DNA of 64,000 nt, from NCBI GenBank assembly GCA_035532935.1, contig DATKQE010000094.1, positions 34,817 to 98,816 on the forward strand, given 5' to 3'. A model generated the notes under the pieces. That model saw nothing but the letters and a program-made list of their open reading frames with translations. It was not told the origin of the DNA and made no database searches. The stretch is from DATJLY01 sp035532935. GTDB taxonomy: Bacteria; Pseudomonadota; Alphaproteobacteria; ATCC43930; CGMCC-115725. Position 1 is the stretch's first letter. Each line of letters starts with the position of its first letter. Positions 8,171-15,397 of the stretch are shown piece after piece. The position numbers were made by a program, and so were the translations under genes.

Positions 8171-8872
8171 ATGCGCGCCGAGCGCCGCGATTCGACGAAG
8201 CGGCGGCTCATCGAGGCGACCATCGCGTGCATGTGCGAGGTCGGGTATTTCGACACGACCACGCCCATGATCGCGCGCCGCGCCAAAGTGTCGCGCGGGG
8301 CATTGCAGCATCACTTCCGAAGCCGGAACGATCTCTTCCTCGCGGTCACCGAACGGGTGGGTGCGGAACTCGCCAGCGCGTTCGATTCCGGCATCGAGGC
8401 CGGGATGCCGGTTGAGACGCGCGTAAAGCATATCTGCGAGACCTATTGGCGGGTCTATCGCAGTGACGCCTTCATCGCCCAGGTGCAGATCTGGACCGGC
8501 GCGCGCAACGACAAGCCGCTCCAGGCGCGGATGCAGGCGATGACGCGGCGCATGCTGCAGTCGCAGAATCGGCTGTGGCACCGTGCCTTCGCCGAGCTCG
8601 GCGTGCCGCCGGAGCGGCTGGCGGCGTTGCGCGGATTGACCCTTTCGGCGATCCGCGGCCTGGCGTTGCGGCCTGCCTATCGGCTGGATGCGAGCGAGCG
8701 CCCGCGCGAGATCGCCGTCCTCAGCGAAATGGTCGCCGCGGCGCTTGCTTGTGAAAAGGCCGCGCCGCATGCTACCGCGATGCGGCCGCGCCGATCGCGC
8801 AAGGAGCCGCGCGCTGCGCCGACGCCCAAGCGGGCAGCACGACCGGCAAATCGCGGCGAAGCCAGGGCTTGA
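8171..8872 (+). CDS. TetR/AcrR-family transcriptional regulator with basic C-terminal tail
   Basis: This DNA-binding regulator probably controls the flanking catabolic and transport genes. The N-terminal helix-turn-helix is clear at about residues 10-56: RRLIEATIACMCEVGYFDTT, then MIARRAKVSRGALQHHF and LFLAVTERV. The ligand-binding helical domain follows (HICETYWRVYRSD, then LTLSAIRGLALRPAYRL). The last 30 residues are rich in Arg, Lys, Pro and Ala (RPRRSRKEPRAAPTPKRA), an unusual tail for this family. I chose ATG 8171 because AAGG lies 6 nt upstream and this gives the usual distance to the HTH; GTG 8117, preceded by GAGAG, is a real alternative. It is convergent with the hydrolase gene. Confidence 0.85.
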   Translation: MRAERRDSTKRRLIEATIACMCEVGYFDTTTPMIARRAKVSRGALQHHFRSRNDLFLAVTERVGAELASAFDSGIEAGMPVETRVKHICETYWRVYRSDAFIAQVQIWTGARNDKPLQARMQAMTRRMLQSQNRLWHRAFAELGVPPERLAALRGLTLSAIRGLALRPAYRLDASERPREIAVLSEMVAAALACEKAAPHATAMRPRRSRKEPRAAPTPKRAARPANRGEARA

Positions 8873-8887
8873 GACCCGGCCGGCACC

Positions 8888-9673
8888 CTACGCGGTCGCG
8901 CCGGCCGCGCCCGGATTGACCAGAAAGGCTTGGCCGCGCTCGAGGAAATCGCCCACGAGCGCGGCGAAGCGCTCCGGCTGATCGACCTCGATCGCGTGCG
9001 CGGCATCGTAGACGAAAACGAGATGCGAACGGGGAATGCGCGCCTTCAGGAAGTTCGCGCTTTCGATCGGGATCATGCCGTCCTTGGTCCCGTGCAGGAT
9101 GAGCGTGACCGTCGCGATCTCACCGAGGCGCGCGACGAGGTCCCGATCCATGTCCACCCCTTTGTGGTAGTGGTTCGCCACCGCGCGGTTGCGCGCCGCC
9201 TCCTCGGGCGATTTCTCGTTCGGCGGGATGCGCTCGGGATGGGCGAACATCTGTCGCGCGACGATTTTGGGGTCGGTGCTCAACGGGCCCGCGCCGGCGG
9301 GGCGAAAGCCGGAGGGACATTCGAGCACGAGAAGACGCACCTTCCTGGGATGGAACGCGGCGAACCAGATGGCGAGTCGGCCGCCGAAGGAGTGACCCGC
9401 GACATCGCATTCGCCCTCGATCAGCTTGTCGGCGAAGGCACCGGCAAGGCGCGCGAGATCGGGATAGGAATCGACGCCGATCAGGCGATCGGTGCCGTCG
9501 AAGCCCGGCACGACTGGCATATAGATGGTACGCGACATCGCCAGCGTCTCGACCGCCGCGCCGATCCGCACGCCTCCGGCGCTGTGAAAATAAAGGAGCG
9601 GCGGGCCGTCGCCGCCGCGATGATAGGCGACGCTCCCTTGCGGAAGCTCAAGCGCGTGACGGGTGAATGCCAT
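8888..9673 (-). CDS. Alpha/beta hydrolase
   Basis: This 261-residue hydrolase has a complete catalytic triad: nucleophile Ser95 in GHSFGG, Asp198 in HGTKDGMIP and His226 in DAAHAIEVDQPE. The oxyanion region is YFHSAGG (residues 28-34). It lies 40 nt downstream of the flavin monooxygenase gene on the same strand, so the two are likely co-transcribed. A monooxygenase followed by a C-C or ester hydrolase is a common pair in ring or side-chain breakdown, which is the inferred role. It could also be an esterase of unrelated function. Confidence 0.85.
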   Translation of the reverse strand: MAFTRHALELPQGSVAYHRGGDGPPLLYFHSAGGVRIGAAVETLAMSRTIYMPVVPGFDGTDRLIGVDSYPDLARLAGAFADKLIEGECDVAGHSFGGRLAIWFAAFHPRKVRLLVLECPSGFRPAGAGPLSTDPKIVARQMFAHPERIPPNEKSPEEAARNRAVANHYHKGVDMDRDLVARLGEIATVTLILHGTKDGMIPIESANFLKARIPRSHLVFVYDAAHAIEVDQPERFAALVGDFLERGQAFLVNPGAAGATA

Positions 9674-9713
9674 TTCCCTGATGCCTCTTCGAATGATCGC
9701 GGCCTCGATCCGC

Positions 9714-10838
9714 TTAGAGATCGCGCAGCTCGTTCACCACATGGTCCTTGAACAGCGTCATGCCCCGATGAACCGCCTCGTCGGGGATGTTGCCGACCTT
9801 CATCGTGACGTTGATGACGCCGGCGCCGGTGTCGCGGTGCAGCCGCCTAATCTGATCCACCACCTGATCCGGCGTGCCGCATAGCACGAGACCTTTTTCG
9901 ATGCGCTCTTCGATCGACATGCCCTTGAGGACGGCGACGCGCTTCGCGGTCGTTTCGACATTCTGCCGGGCGGTGTAGTAGCGGGTGTCCTGCAGCACGA
10001 GGTTGGCGGCGGTGCGAATTCCGCCGTTCAAGACATTGAGAAAGTAGTCGATGCCCTGGCTCAAATTCCGCTTCGCCTCCGCCGCGGTCTCGGCGATCGC
10101 GACGTATTGTCCGAGGAGGATGTCCGAAGCCTCGGGCTCCCACCCCGCGGCGCGGGCCGTCGCCTTGTATTCGGCGATATCGGCACGGACGCTCTCGAGA
10201 TCGGTGAGACGGACGATGCCGAGCTTCGCCCGGTTCGCCGCGGCGAAACGTGCCGATTCGAGCGCGCTCCCGGACATGAGGATCGGAGGATGCGGCTGCT
10301 GCAGCGGCCGGGGCCAGATCGACACCGCGCGGAAGCGGTAGTGCTTGCCCTCCCAGCCGAACGGCTCGGGCTGCGTCCATGCCTTGCGGATGAGCTCGCT
10401 CGCCTCCTGCATGCGCTCGAACGATTCGCTCGGCGGCACGTTGTAGGCGACATATTCGTGCGGAATGCCGCGCATGAAACCCGCGATCAGGCGCCCGCCG
10501 CTCATGACGTCGAGCATCGCATATTCCTCGGCGACGCGTATCGGATTGAGCAGCGGGACGAGGCAGCCGAGCATGGCGATCTTGATCGTGCTCGTCCTTT
10601 GAATGAGCGCGGACCCGATCAGATTGGGATTGGACATGAGTCCGTACGGGCTGAAATGGTGCTCGTTGCAGCCGACCCAGTCGAAGCCGCATTCCTCGGC
10701 ATAGGCCATGTGATCGAGATAGGTCCGGTAGAGGCCGGTGGCCTGCGACGGATCGAACTGCGAATTGCGGACCGGCCAGTCCTGGCCGGCCTCGGCGATT
10801 CCGGTCCAAGGCATGAAATGGAAATAACAGAATTTCAT
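9714..10838 (-). CDS. LLM-class flavin-dependent oxidoreductase (luciferase-like monooxygenase)
   Basis: A 374-residue bacterial-luciferase-fold monooxygenase, which would use reduced flavin and oxygen to hydroxylate or cleave an organic substrate. Family marks are CNEHHFSPYG near residue 58, LLNPIRVAEEYAMLDVMSGG, then GFMRGIPHEY and PILMSGSALESARFAA. Length is normal. The start at 10838 is fixed by AGAGGA 6 nt upstream and by the conserved MKFCYFHFMPW opening; a further 23 upstream codons are open but unconserved in character. It heads a two-gene unit with the alpha/beta hydrolase and is divergent from the second importer, with palindromes in the shared upstream region. Confidence 0.88.
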   Translation of the reverse strand: MKFCYFHFMPWTGIAEAGQDWPVRNSQFDPSQATGLYRTYLDHMAYAEECGFDWVGCNEHHFSPYGLMSNPNLIGSALIQRTSTIKIAMLGCLVPLLNPIRVAEEYAMLDVMSGGRLIAGFMRGIPHEYVAYNVPPSESFERMQEASELIRKAWTQPEPFGWEGKHYRFRAVSIWPRPLQQPHPPILMSGSALESARFAAANRAKLGIVRLTDLESVRADIAEYKATARAAGWEPEASDILLGQYVAIAETAAEAKRNLSQGIDYFLNVLNGGIRTAANLVLQDTRYYTARQNVETTAKRVAVLKGMSIEERIEKGLVLCGTPDQVVDQIRRLHRDTGAGVINVTMKVGNIPDEAVHRGMTLFKDHVVNELRDL

Positions 10839-10895
10839 GACCGTCCTCTTCGTGGCGCACCGAATGCCGATCCGACGAACCCGGCCCCGTGCGGA

Positions 10896-10909
10896 GATTG
10901 TTGACAATC
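10896..10909. promoter_or_regulatory. Candidate operator: GATTGT-TG-ACAATC
   Basis: A perfect inverted repeat of 6 bp arms with a 2 nt centre, 58 bp upstream of the monooxygenase start. It overlaps a TTGACA hexamer, so a bound repressor could block a promoter here. Its size fits a TetR or GntR dimer site. The assignment is inferred. Confidence 0.4.
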
Positions 10910-11014
10910 ATACCTGATTGCGAAACCCGCGGCAATCGACTGTCGGCGGCCGTGCCGGTCCAGCCGGCCCGGCCAAAACCCTTGCACAAGCGGCAGGACA
11001 GGTTCATGCTCCCC

Positions 11015-11032
11015 GCATTCACGTGTGAATGC
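11015..11032. promoter_or_regulatory. Candidate operator: GCATTCAC-GT-GTGAATGC
   Basis: A perfect 18 bp inverted repeat (8 bp arms, 2 nt centre) between the divergent monooxygenase and importer units. Its length and symmetry fit a TetR-type dimer site; the TetR gene at 8171-8872 is the nearest candidate partner. Binding is inferred. Confidence 0.45.
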
Positions 11033-11389
11033 CAAATGATGCCAAATGACAGGGAGGAGATCGACGATGCCAGTGTTGCAGCATCCGCCCACGTCGAATG
11101 CAACCGCGCAATGACGAAAAGGAGAGCCGGCCGTGGCCGGTGATCCTCCATGTGCCGCCTCGGACATGGGCGTTCGTCCGGCCTTTTCGCCAGGGAGCCA
11201 GCGTTGACCTTTCGCCATGTTGACAGGGCCGCGCGGTTTTCGGAGAGTGAGCAAGGCTTGCATCTTGGCGGAACGCGGCAGGGCTTTCCCGGCATTGTCG
11301 GAAAGCATGCGGCGCGGTCCCGCTCGACGGATGCCTCGCCAGCGTCGGTGGGCGAGGACGCGCGGAGCAATCACGCCTTGCGGTTCGAG

Positions 11390-12196
11390 ATGCCAACTGC
11401 CGCCGCCGACGGAATCATCATCCGCAACCTCGAAAAGAATTTCGTCGTCGACGGGCTCGTCCTTCGCGCGCTGTCGATCGCCGACCTCACGGTGCGCGAG
11501 GGGGAGTTTCTGTGCATCGTCGGACCGAGCGGCTGCGGGAAGACGACGCTCCTGCGCATTCTCGGCGGTTTGGAGACGCCGACGGCCGGCAGCGTCGAAT
11601 GCTTGATCCGGCCGGGCGACCGGCCGCTGCAATCGATGGTCTTCCAGGAGCAGGGCGTTTTCCCGTGGCTTACCGTGCTCGGCAACGCCGCGTTCGGCCT
11701 TACCGTGCGCGGCGTCGCCAAGCCGACGCGCGAGGCGGTCGCGCGGGACTATCTGCGCAAGCTCGGCCTCGCCGCGTTCGAGAGGGCCTATCCGCGGCAA
11801 TTGTCGGGCGGGATGCGGCAGCGCGTCAATCTTGCGCGTGCCTTCGCCAACGATCCCGCGATCCTGCTGATGGACGAGCCATTGGGCGCCATCGACGAAC
11901 AGACCAAGATGCTGGTGCAGGAGGATCTGCTGCATTTGTGGGAGGGATCCCGCAAGACCGTCATCTTCATCACGCACAGCCTCGACGAGGCGATCGTGCT
12001 CGGCGATCGCGTCGCGGTGATGAGCCATCGTCCCGGCCGGATCAAGGCGGTTTATGACGTCGGCCTGCCGCGGCCGCGCAATGCCCTCGAACTGCGCAAC
12101 CATCCGGATTTCGTGGCGATGCGCAGCCTCGTGTGGGACGCGCTTCGCGAAGAGGTCCTGTCAGGCAACGCGGGCAGCCCCGAGGCTTCGCCATGA
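11390..12196 (+). CDS. NitT/TauT-family ABC transporter ATPase (second importer)
   Basis: A 268-residue ATPase subunit with Walker A GPSGCGKTT (45-53), Q-loop MVFQEQG, signature LSGGMRQR (138-145), Walker B ILLMDEP (D162-E163) and the switch histidine in FITHSLDEA. It shares the FPWLTVLGNAAFGL segment of the SsuB/TauB branch. The ATG at 11390 is chosen because homology-like sequence begins just after it; the ribosome site is weak (CGGTTCGAG). The stop overlaps the permease start by 4 nt (ATGA). The gene differs substantially from the ATPase at 4225-5046, so the two importers are not a recent duplication. Confidence 0.88.
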   Translation: MPTAAADGIIIRNLEKNFVVDGLVLRALSIADLTVREGEFLCIVGPSGCGKTTLLRILGGLETPTAGSVECLIRPGDRPLQSMVFQEQGVFPWLTVLGNAAFGLTVRGVAKPTREAVARDYLRKLGLAAFERAYPRQLSGGMRQRVNLARAFANDPAILLMDEPLGAIDEQTKMLVQEDLLHLWEGSRKTVIFITHSLDEAIVLGDRVAVMSHRPGRIKAVYDVGLPRPRNALELRNHPDFVAMRSLVWDALREEVLSGNAGSPEASP

Positions 12197-13017
12197 GCGA
12201 GAACCCGAGCCTTACCGCGCGCGCGCCCGGCCGGAGGCGGCGTTCTGGCACGCGCACGCGCGCGGAGCGGATCGTCGGCATGGCGAGCCCTATCGTCCTG
12301 CTGCTGCTGTGGGAGTTTGCCGCCCGCGCGGGCCTGATCGACGTTCGAATCATTCCCGCGCCGACCACCGTCGCCACGGTGATCTGGGGCATGGCGGTGC
12401 ATGGCTCGCTCGTGAGCGATACCGCCTACACGGTGACACGCTTTCTGACGGGGATGGCGCTCGGCGTCGTGCCCGGCGTGATCGTCGGCCTGACCATGGG
12501 CCTCTTCCGCTGGGTCGGAATCGTGTTCAGCCCGATCATCGCCGTCTTCTACAACGTGCCGCGGATCGCGCTTTTCCCGCTCGTCCTCATCATCGTCGGG
12601 CTCAACGAATCGTCCAACATTCTGATGATCGCACTGGGCCCGTTCTTCACCATGCTCATCACGGCGATGGGCGCCGTCAGGAACGTCGAGCAGATCTATC
12701 GCGACGTCGCCCGCAACTTCGCGGCGGGTCCGCGCCACCTCTATTTCATGGTGGTACTGCCGGCGATCGCGCCGACGCTAATGGACGGGCTCAGGATTTC
12801 GGTGGGGCTGGGGCTTCTCGGCACCATCGCGGTCGAGTTTCTCGTGGCGGAGAACGGCCTCGGTCACGTGATCTGGAATTCCTGGCAGGTTCTGTCCTTG
12901 TCGCAATCCATGGCCGGCCTCGTGATGGGGGCGATCGTCGGCTACGTGTTCTATGCGTCACTTGCTCTCGTCGAGCGCGCCCTGCTGCCGTGGCATCAGC
13001 CGACGCAATTCAACTGA
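12193..13017 (+). CDS. ABC transporter permease (second importer)
   Basis: A 274-residue inner-membrane permease. Hydrophobic segments start near residue 33 (IVLLLLWEFAARAG) and end with AIVGYVFYASLALVERALLP, about six in all. The cytoplasmic EAA-type loop reads DVARNFAAGPRHLYFMVVLP. The ATG lies inside an ATGA overlap with the ATPase stop. Unlike the first importer there is only one permease gene, so the channel is presumably a homodimer. The binding-protein gene follows after 26 nt. Confidence 0.87.
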   Translation: MSENPSLTARAPGRRRRSGTRTRAERIVGMASPIVLLLLWEFAARAGLIDVRIIPAPTTVATVIWGMAVHGSLVSDTAYTVTRFLTGMALGVVPGVIVGLTMGLFRWVGIVFSPIIAVFYNVPRIALFPLVLIIVGLNESSNILMIALGPFFTMLITAMGAVRNVEQIYRDVARNFAAGPRHLYFMVVLPAIAPTLMDGLRISVGLGLLGTIAVEFLVAENGLGHVIWNSWQVLSLSQSMAGLVMGAIVGYVFYASLALVERALLPWHQPTQFN

Positions 13018-13043
13018 CCATGTCGCCTAACGGAGAACGCCCG

Positions 13044-14072
13044 ATGCGGATTTCGAGAGCCGTGTTTCCCGTCTGCGCCGCGCTTGCGCTTTTCGCGAGC
13101 ATGTTGCCTTCGTCAGCGCGCGCCCTGGTAAAGGTGCGAAGCTCGGTCAATCCCGCGATCTATGCGACGCTGCCGTTCATCCTGGCGGCGGACAAGGGAT
13201 ATTTTCGCGACGAAGGCATCGACATCGCGATCACGAAATACAACACCTCCTCGGTGGCGCAGATGCCGCTGGTCGCGCGCGGCGACCTCGACATCACCAA
13301 CATGGTCGCGGGCCCGGCGCTCTTCAATCAGAGGACGCAAGGCTTCGACATCAAGATCATCGCCTCGATGAGCGAGACGCACCCGGGCTGGCACGACGGC
13401 GACTGGATAATGGTGCGGAAGGACCTTTGGGACAGTGGCGCCATTCGCACGCTCAAGGACGTGAAAGGACACACGGTCGACGGCACGACGCTCGGCTCGC
13501 CGATCAATTTTCTCATGAACGCGGCGCTTGCGAAGGCGGGACTGACGCGGGCCGACGTCGTCTACAGCTCGCGCCTCCACACCGCGCCCGACATGGTCAC
13601 GGCCCTGCGCAACAAGGCGGTCGACGTGTTGCCGACGATTGAACCGACGGCCACGCAAATGGTCAATGCGGGCCTCGCCCACCGCCTCGCGTCCGAGCAG
13701 GACGTCGTGCCGTGGTTTCAGGACGTGTTCTTCGTCTCGTCGGCGAAGTTCATTCGCGAGCATCCGTCGGCGGTGGTGGGATTCCTCAAGGCCTATTTGC
13801 GCGCAGCACAGAAGATCGTGGCGAACGGGCCGAACTGGGCGCCCGAATATGTCGATGCGCTCACGCGCTGGTCCGGCATCCCGGCGAAGATTCTGAAGAG
13901 CGTTCCGGGCGTGCCCTACTACGGACAGTTCGGAACGATCGATGTCGCTTCGCTCGCACGCGAGGAGGTGATGTGGCGTTCGATGGGCGTGATCACCGCG
14001 AAGGTCGATCCGGCGACGCTGGTGGATTCATCGGCGATCGATGAAGCGCGCAAGGAGCTCGGTATCCGGTAG
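13044..14072 (+). CDS. NMT1/SsuA-like ABC transporter substrate-binding protein (second importer)
   Basis: Periplasmic binding protein, 342 residues. Residues 1-28 form a signal peptide (VFPVCAALALFASMLPSSARA). The mature chain has the family segments LPFILAADKGYFRDEGIDI and ARGDLDITNMVAGPALFNQ, then GTTLGSPINFLMNAALAKAG. The start at 13044 is supported by GGAGA 8 nt upstream; an in-frame ATG at 13020 lacks such a site. It lies between the permease and the M29-like enzyme gene in one operon. The ligand is unknown and the sequence is not close to the binding protein at 5095-6108. Confidence 0.87.
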   Translation: MRISRAVFPVCAALALFASMLPSSARALVKVRSSVNPAIYATLPFILAADKGYFRDEGIDIAITKYNTSSVAQMPLVARGDLDITNMVAGPALFNQRTQGFDIKIIASMSETHPGWHDGDWIMVRKDLWDSGAIRTLKDVKGHTVDGTTLGSPINFLMNAALAKAGLTRADVVYSSRLHTAPDMVTALRNKAVDVLPTIEPTATQMVNAGLAHRLASEQDVVPWFQDVFFVSSAKFIREHPSAVVGFLKAYLRAAQKIVANGPNWAPEYVDALTRWSGIPAKILKSVPGVPYYGQFGTIDVASLAREEVMWRSMGVITAKVDPATLVDSSAIDEARKELGIR

Positions 14073-14118
14073 GGCCGCGGCGGTCGCGGCGTCAGCACAA
14101 TGTATGATGGAGAGTGAC

Positions 14119-15240
14119 ATGAGACCCGACATGTATCCCGATTTCATCGACGCCTGCAACTCGGTCGCGGAGCTCGCAGGGCTGAGGGAAGGCGAAAAAG
14201 TCTGCATCATGGCCGATCAGGCGGTCGAGCCGGAGGTGATCTACGCCATCTTCGCGACGGCGCGGCTGCGCCGGGCGCAGCCCTATCTCTGCATGGTCGA
14301 AGATTTCATCGAGTGGCAGGTTCCCGAGATCATCGCCGAGGCCGTCGGCAAGGCCGACGTCGTCTTCCATGCCTGGCCGGCCGCGGAAGGAAAATTCGGC
14401 AAGTCGATGCGCTCGGGCAAAGGCGCGCGCTGGGTGTCCTTCGGCGCCTGCCGCAACATCGAGAATTTCTGCAGCGAGGCGACGCGGTTTCCGGCGCCGC
14501 TCCTGTCGCGCATTGTCACGGCGACTTGGGAGATCATCGATCACGGACAGGCGGAGGCGAATATCCGCATCACCGATCCCAAGGGCACGGACCTTTCGCT
14601 GCGGCTCTCGCGTCAGGAGCTCGACAAGCTGCATTCCGACCGGCGCTGGCGCGGCAAGCTCCTCGCCGACGAGCCAGGTACGCGAGCGCACTTGCCGTCT
14701 CCGCACGGGCCCAACCTCTATCATGAGGGTCAGGGCATGATCAACGAGACGTTGAACGGCGTGGTGCGCTACGACTCGATCGTGGGCTTCAGCGGCGTCT
14801 ACAACGGCACTTTCGGCGATTCCAACTTCGTCGAGCCGGTCAGCGTCTTCGTCCGCAACAGCAAGGTCACGAAGGTGGAGGGCGGCTGGGAATCGAAGGT
14901 GCTGGCGGAACTGACCAAGGACGGCGGCCACCTCGCCGAGATTGGCCTCGGCTTCAATCCGAAGGCCGCATCCTATGGCGGGCGCGCGACTGGCATGGCC
15001 GGCCCGAGCCGCAGCGGCGCGCTTCACATCGCGACCGGCGGCGACGGCGGCGAGCACATGGACGGCTGCCTCTTCCGCGCGACGGTGGTGGTCGACGGCC
15101 GCCCCATCATCGACAACGGTCATATCGTGGCGCTCGACCATCCCGACGTGCGTGAACTCGCGGAGAAGTATCGCACGCGGCACGAGGGCGGGTGGCTCTG
15201 GTCGGCGACGGAGCATCGCGAACTGCAGCATTATCGCTGA
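14119..15240 (+). CDS. M29 aminopeptidase/NicX-like metalloenzyme
   Basis: A 373-residue protein of the superfamily that joins thermophilic M29 leucyl aminopeptidases and the non-haem iron ring-cleavage enzyme NicX (2,5-dihydroxypyridine dioxygenase). Visible family marks are the EGEKVCIMADQAVEPEVI opening, GHLAEIGLGFNPKA with a candidate metal-binding Glu, then the His/Asp-rich GGDGGEHMDGCLFRATVVVD. GGAGAG lies just before the ATG at 14119. It follows the importer genes by 46 nt and is probably co-transcribed with them. That placement, and the nearby monooxygenase, favours a catabolic ring-opening or amide-cleaving role over general peptide turnover, but this is inference. Confidence 0.65.
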   Translation: MRPDMYPDFIDACNSVAELAGLREGEKVCIMADQAVEPEVIYAIFATARLRRAQPYLCMVEDFIEWQVPEIIAEAVGKADVVFHAWPAAEGKFGKSMRSGKGARWVSFGACRNIENFCSEATRFPAPLLSRIVTATWEIIDHGQAEANIRITDPKGTDLSLRLSRQELDKLHSDRRWRGKLLADEPGTRAHLPSPHGPNLYHEGQGMINETLNGVVRYDSIVGFSGVYNGTFGDSNFVEPVSVFVRNSKVTKVEGGWESKVLAELTKDGGHLAEIGLGFNPKAASYGGRATGMAGPSRSGALHIATGGDGGEHMDGCLFRATVVVDGRPIIDNGHIVALDHPDVRELAEKYRTRHEGGWLWSATEHRELQHYR

Positions 15241-15265
15241 CGCGTCCGCGCACAAGAAGCGGTCG

Positions 15266-15296
15266 TGGCTGGCCGGTCAAAGGCGCCGGCCAGCCA
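15266..15296 (+). terminator. Hairpin terminator-like structure after M29-like gene
   Basis: Perfect 11 bp arms, TGGCTGGCCGG and CCGGCCAGCCA, with a 9 nt loop, 25 bp after the stop codon and between two convergent genes. There is no T-run, so termination efficiency is uncertain, but the position fits an end-of-operon hairpin serving either strand. Confidence 0.55.
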
Positions 15297-15397
15297 ACCC
15301 CCGCCAGCGGACGCAGTTCGAAAGGAGGCCGGGCGGAAACGATGATCGAGCGACCGTCGCCGTCGCCCGCGCTCGCGGGGCTGCCGACAGGTCCGCA

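Larger units (their letters stand above)
10839..11389. other. Divergent regulatory region between monooxygenase and second importer
   Basis: About 550 bases with no supported gene. It contains two perfect palindromes (10896-10909 and 11015-11032) and a tandem duplication of GCCAAATGAT (11031-11049). The frame of the ATPase is open upstream to 11150, but that part does not resemble any transporter sequence. The region most likely carries promoters for both directions. Confidence 0.5.
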
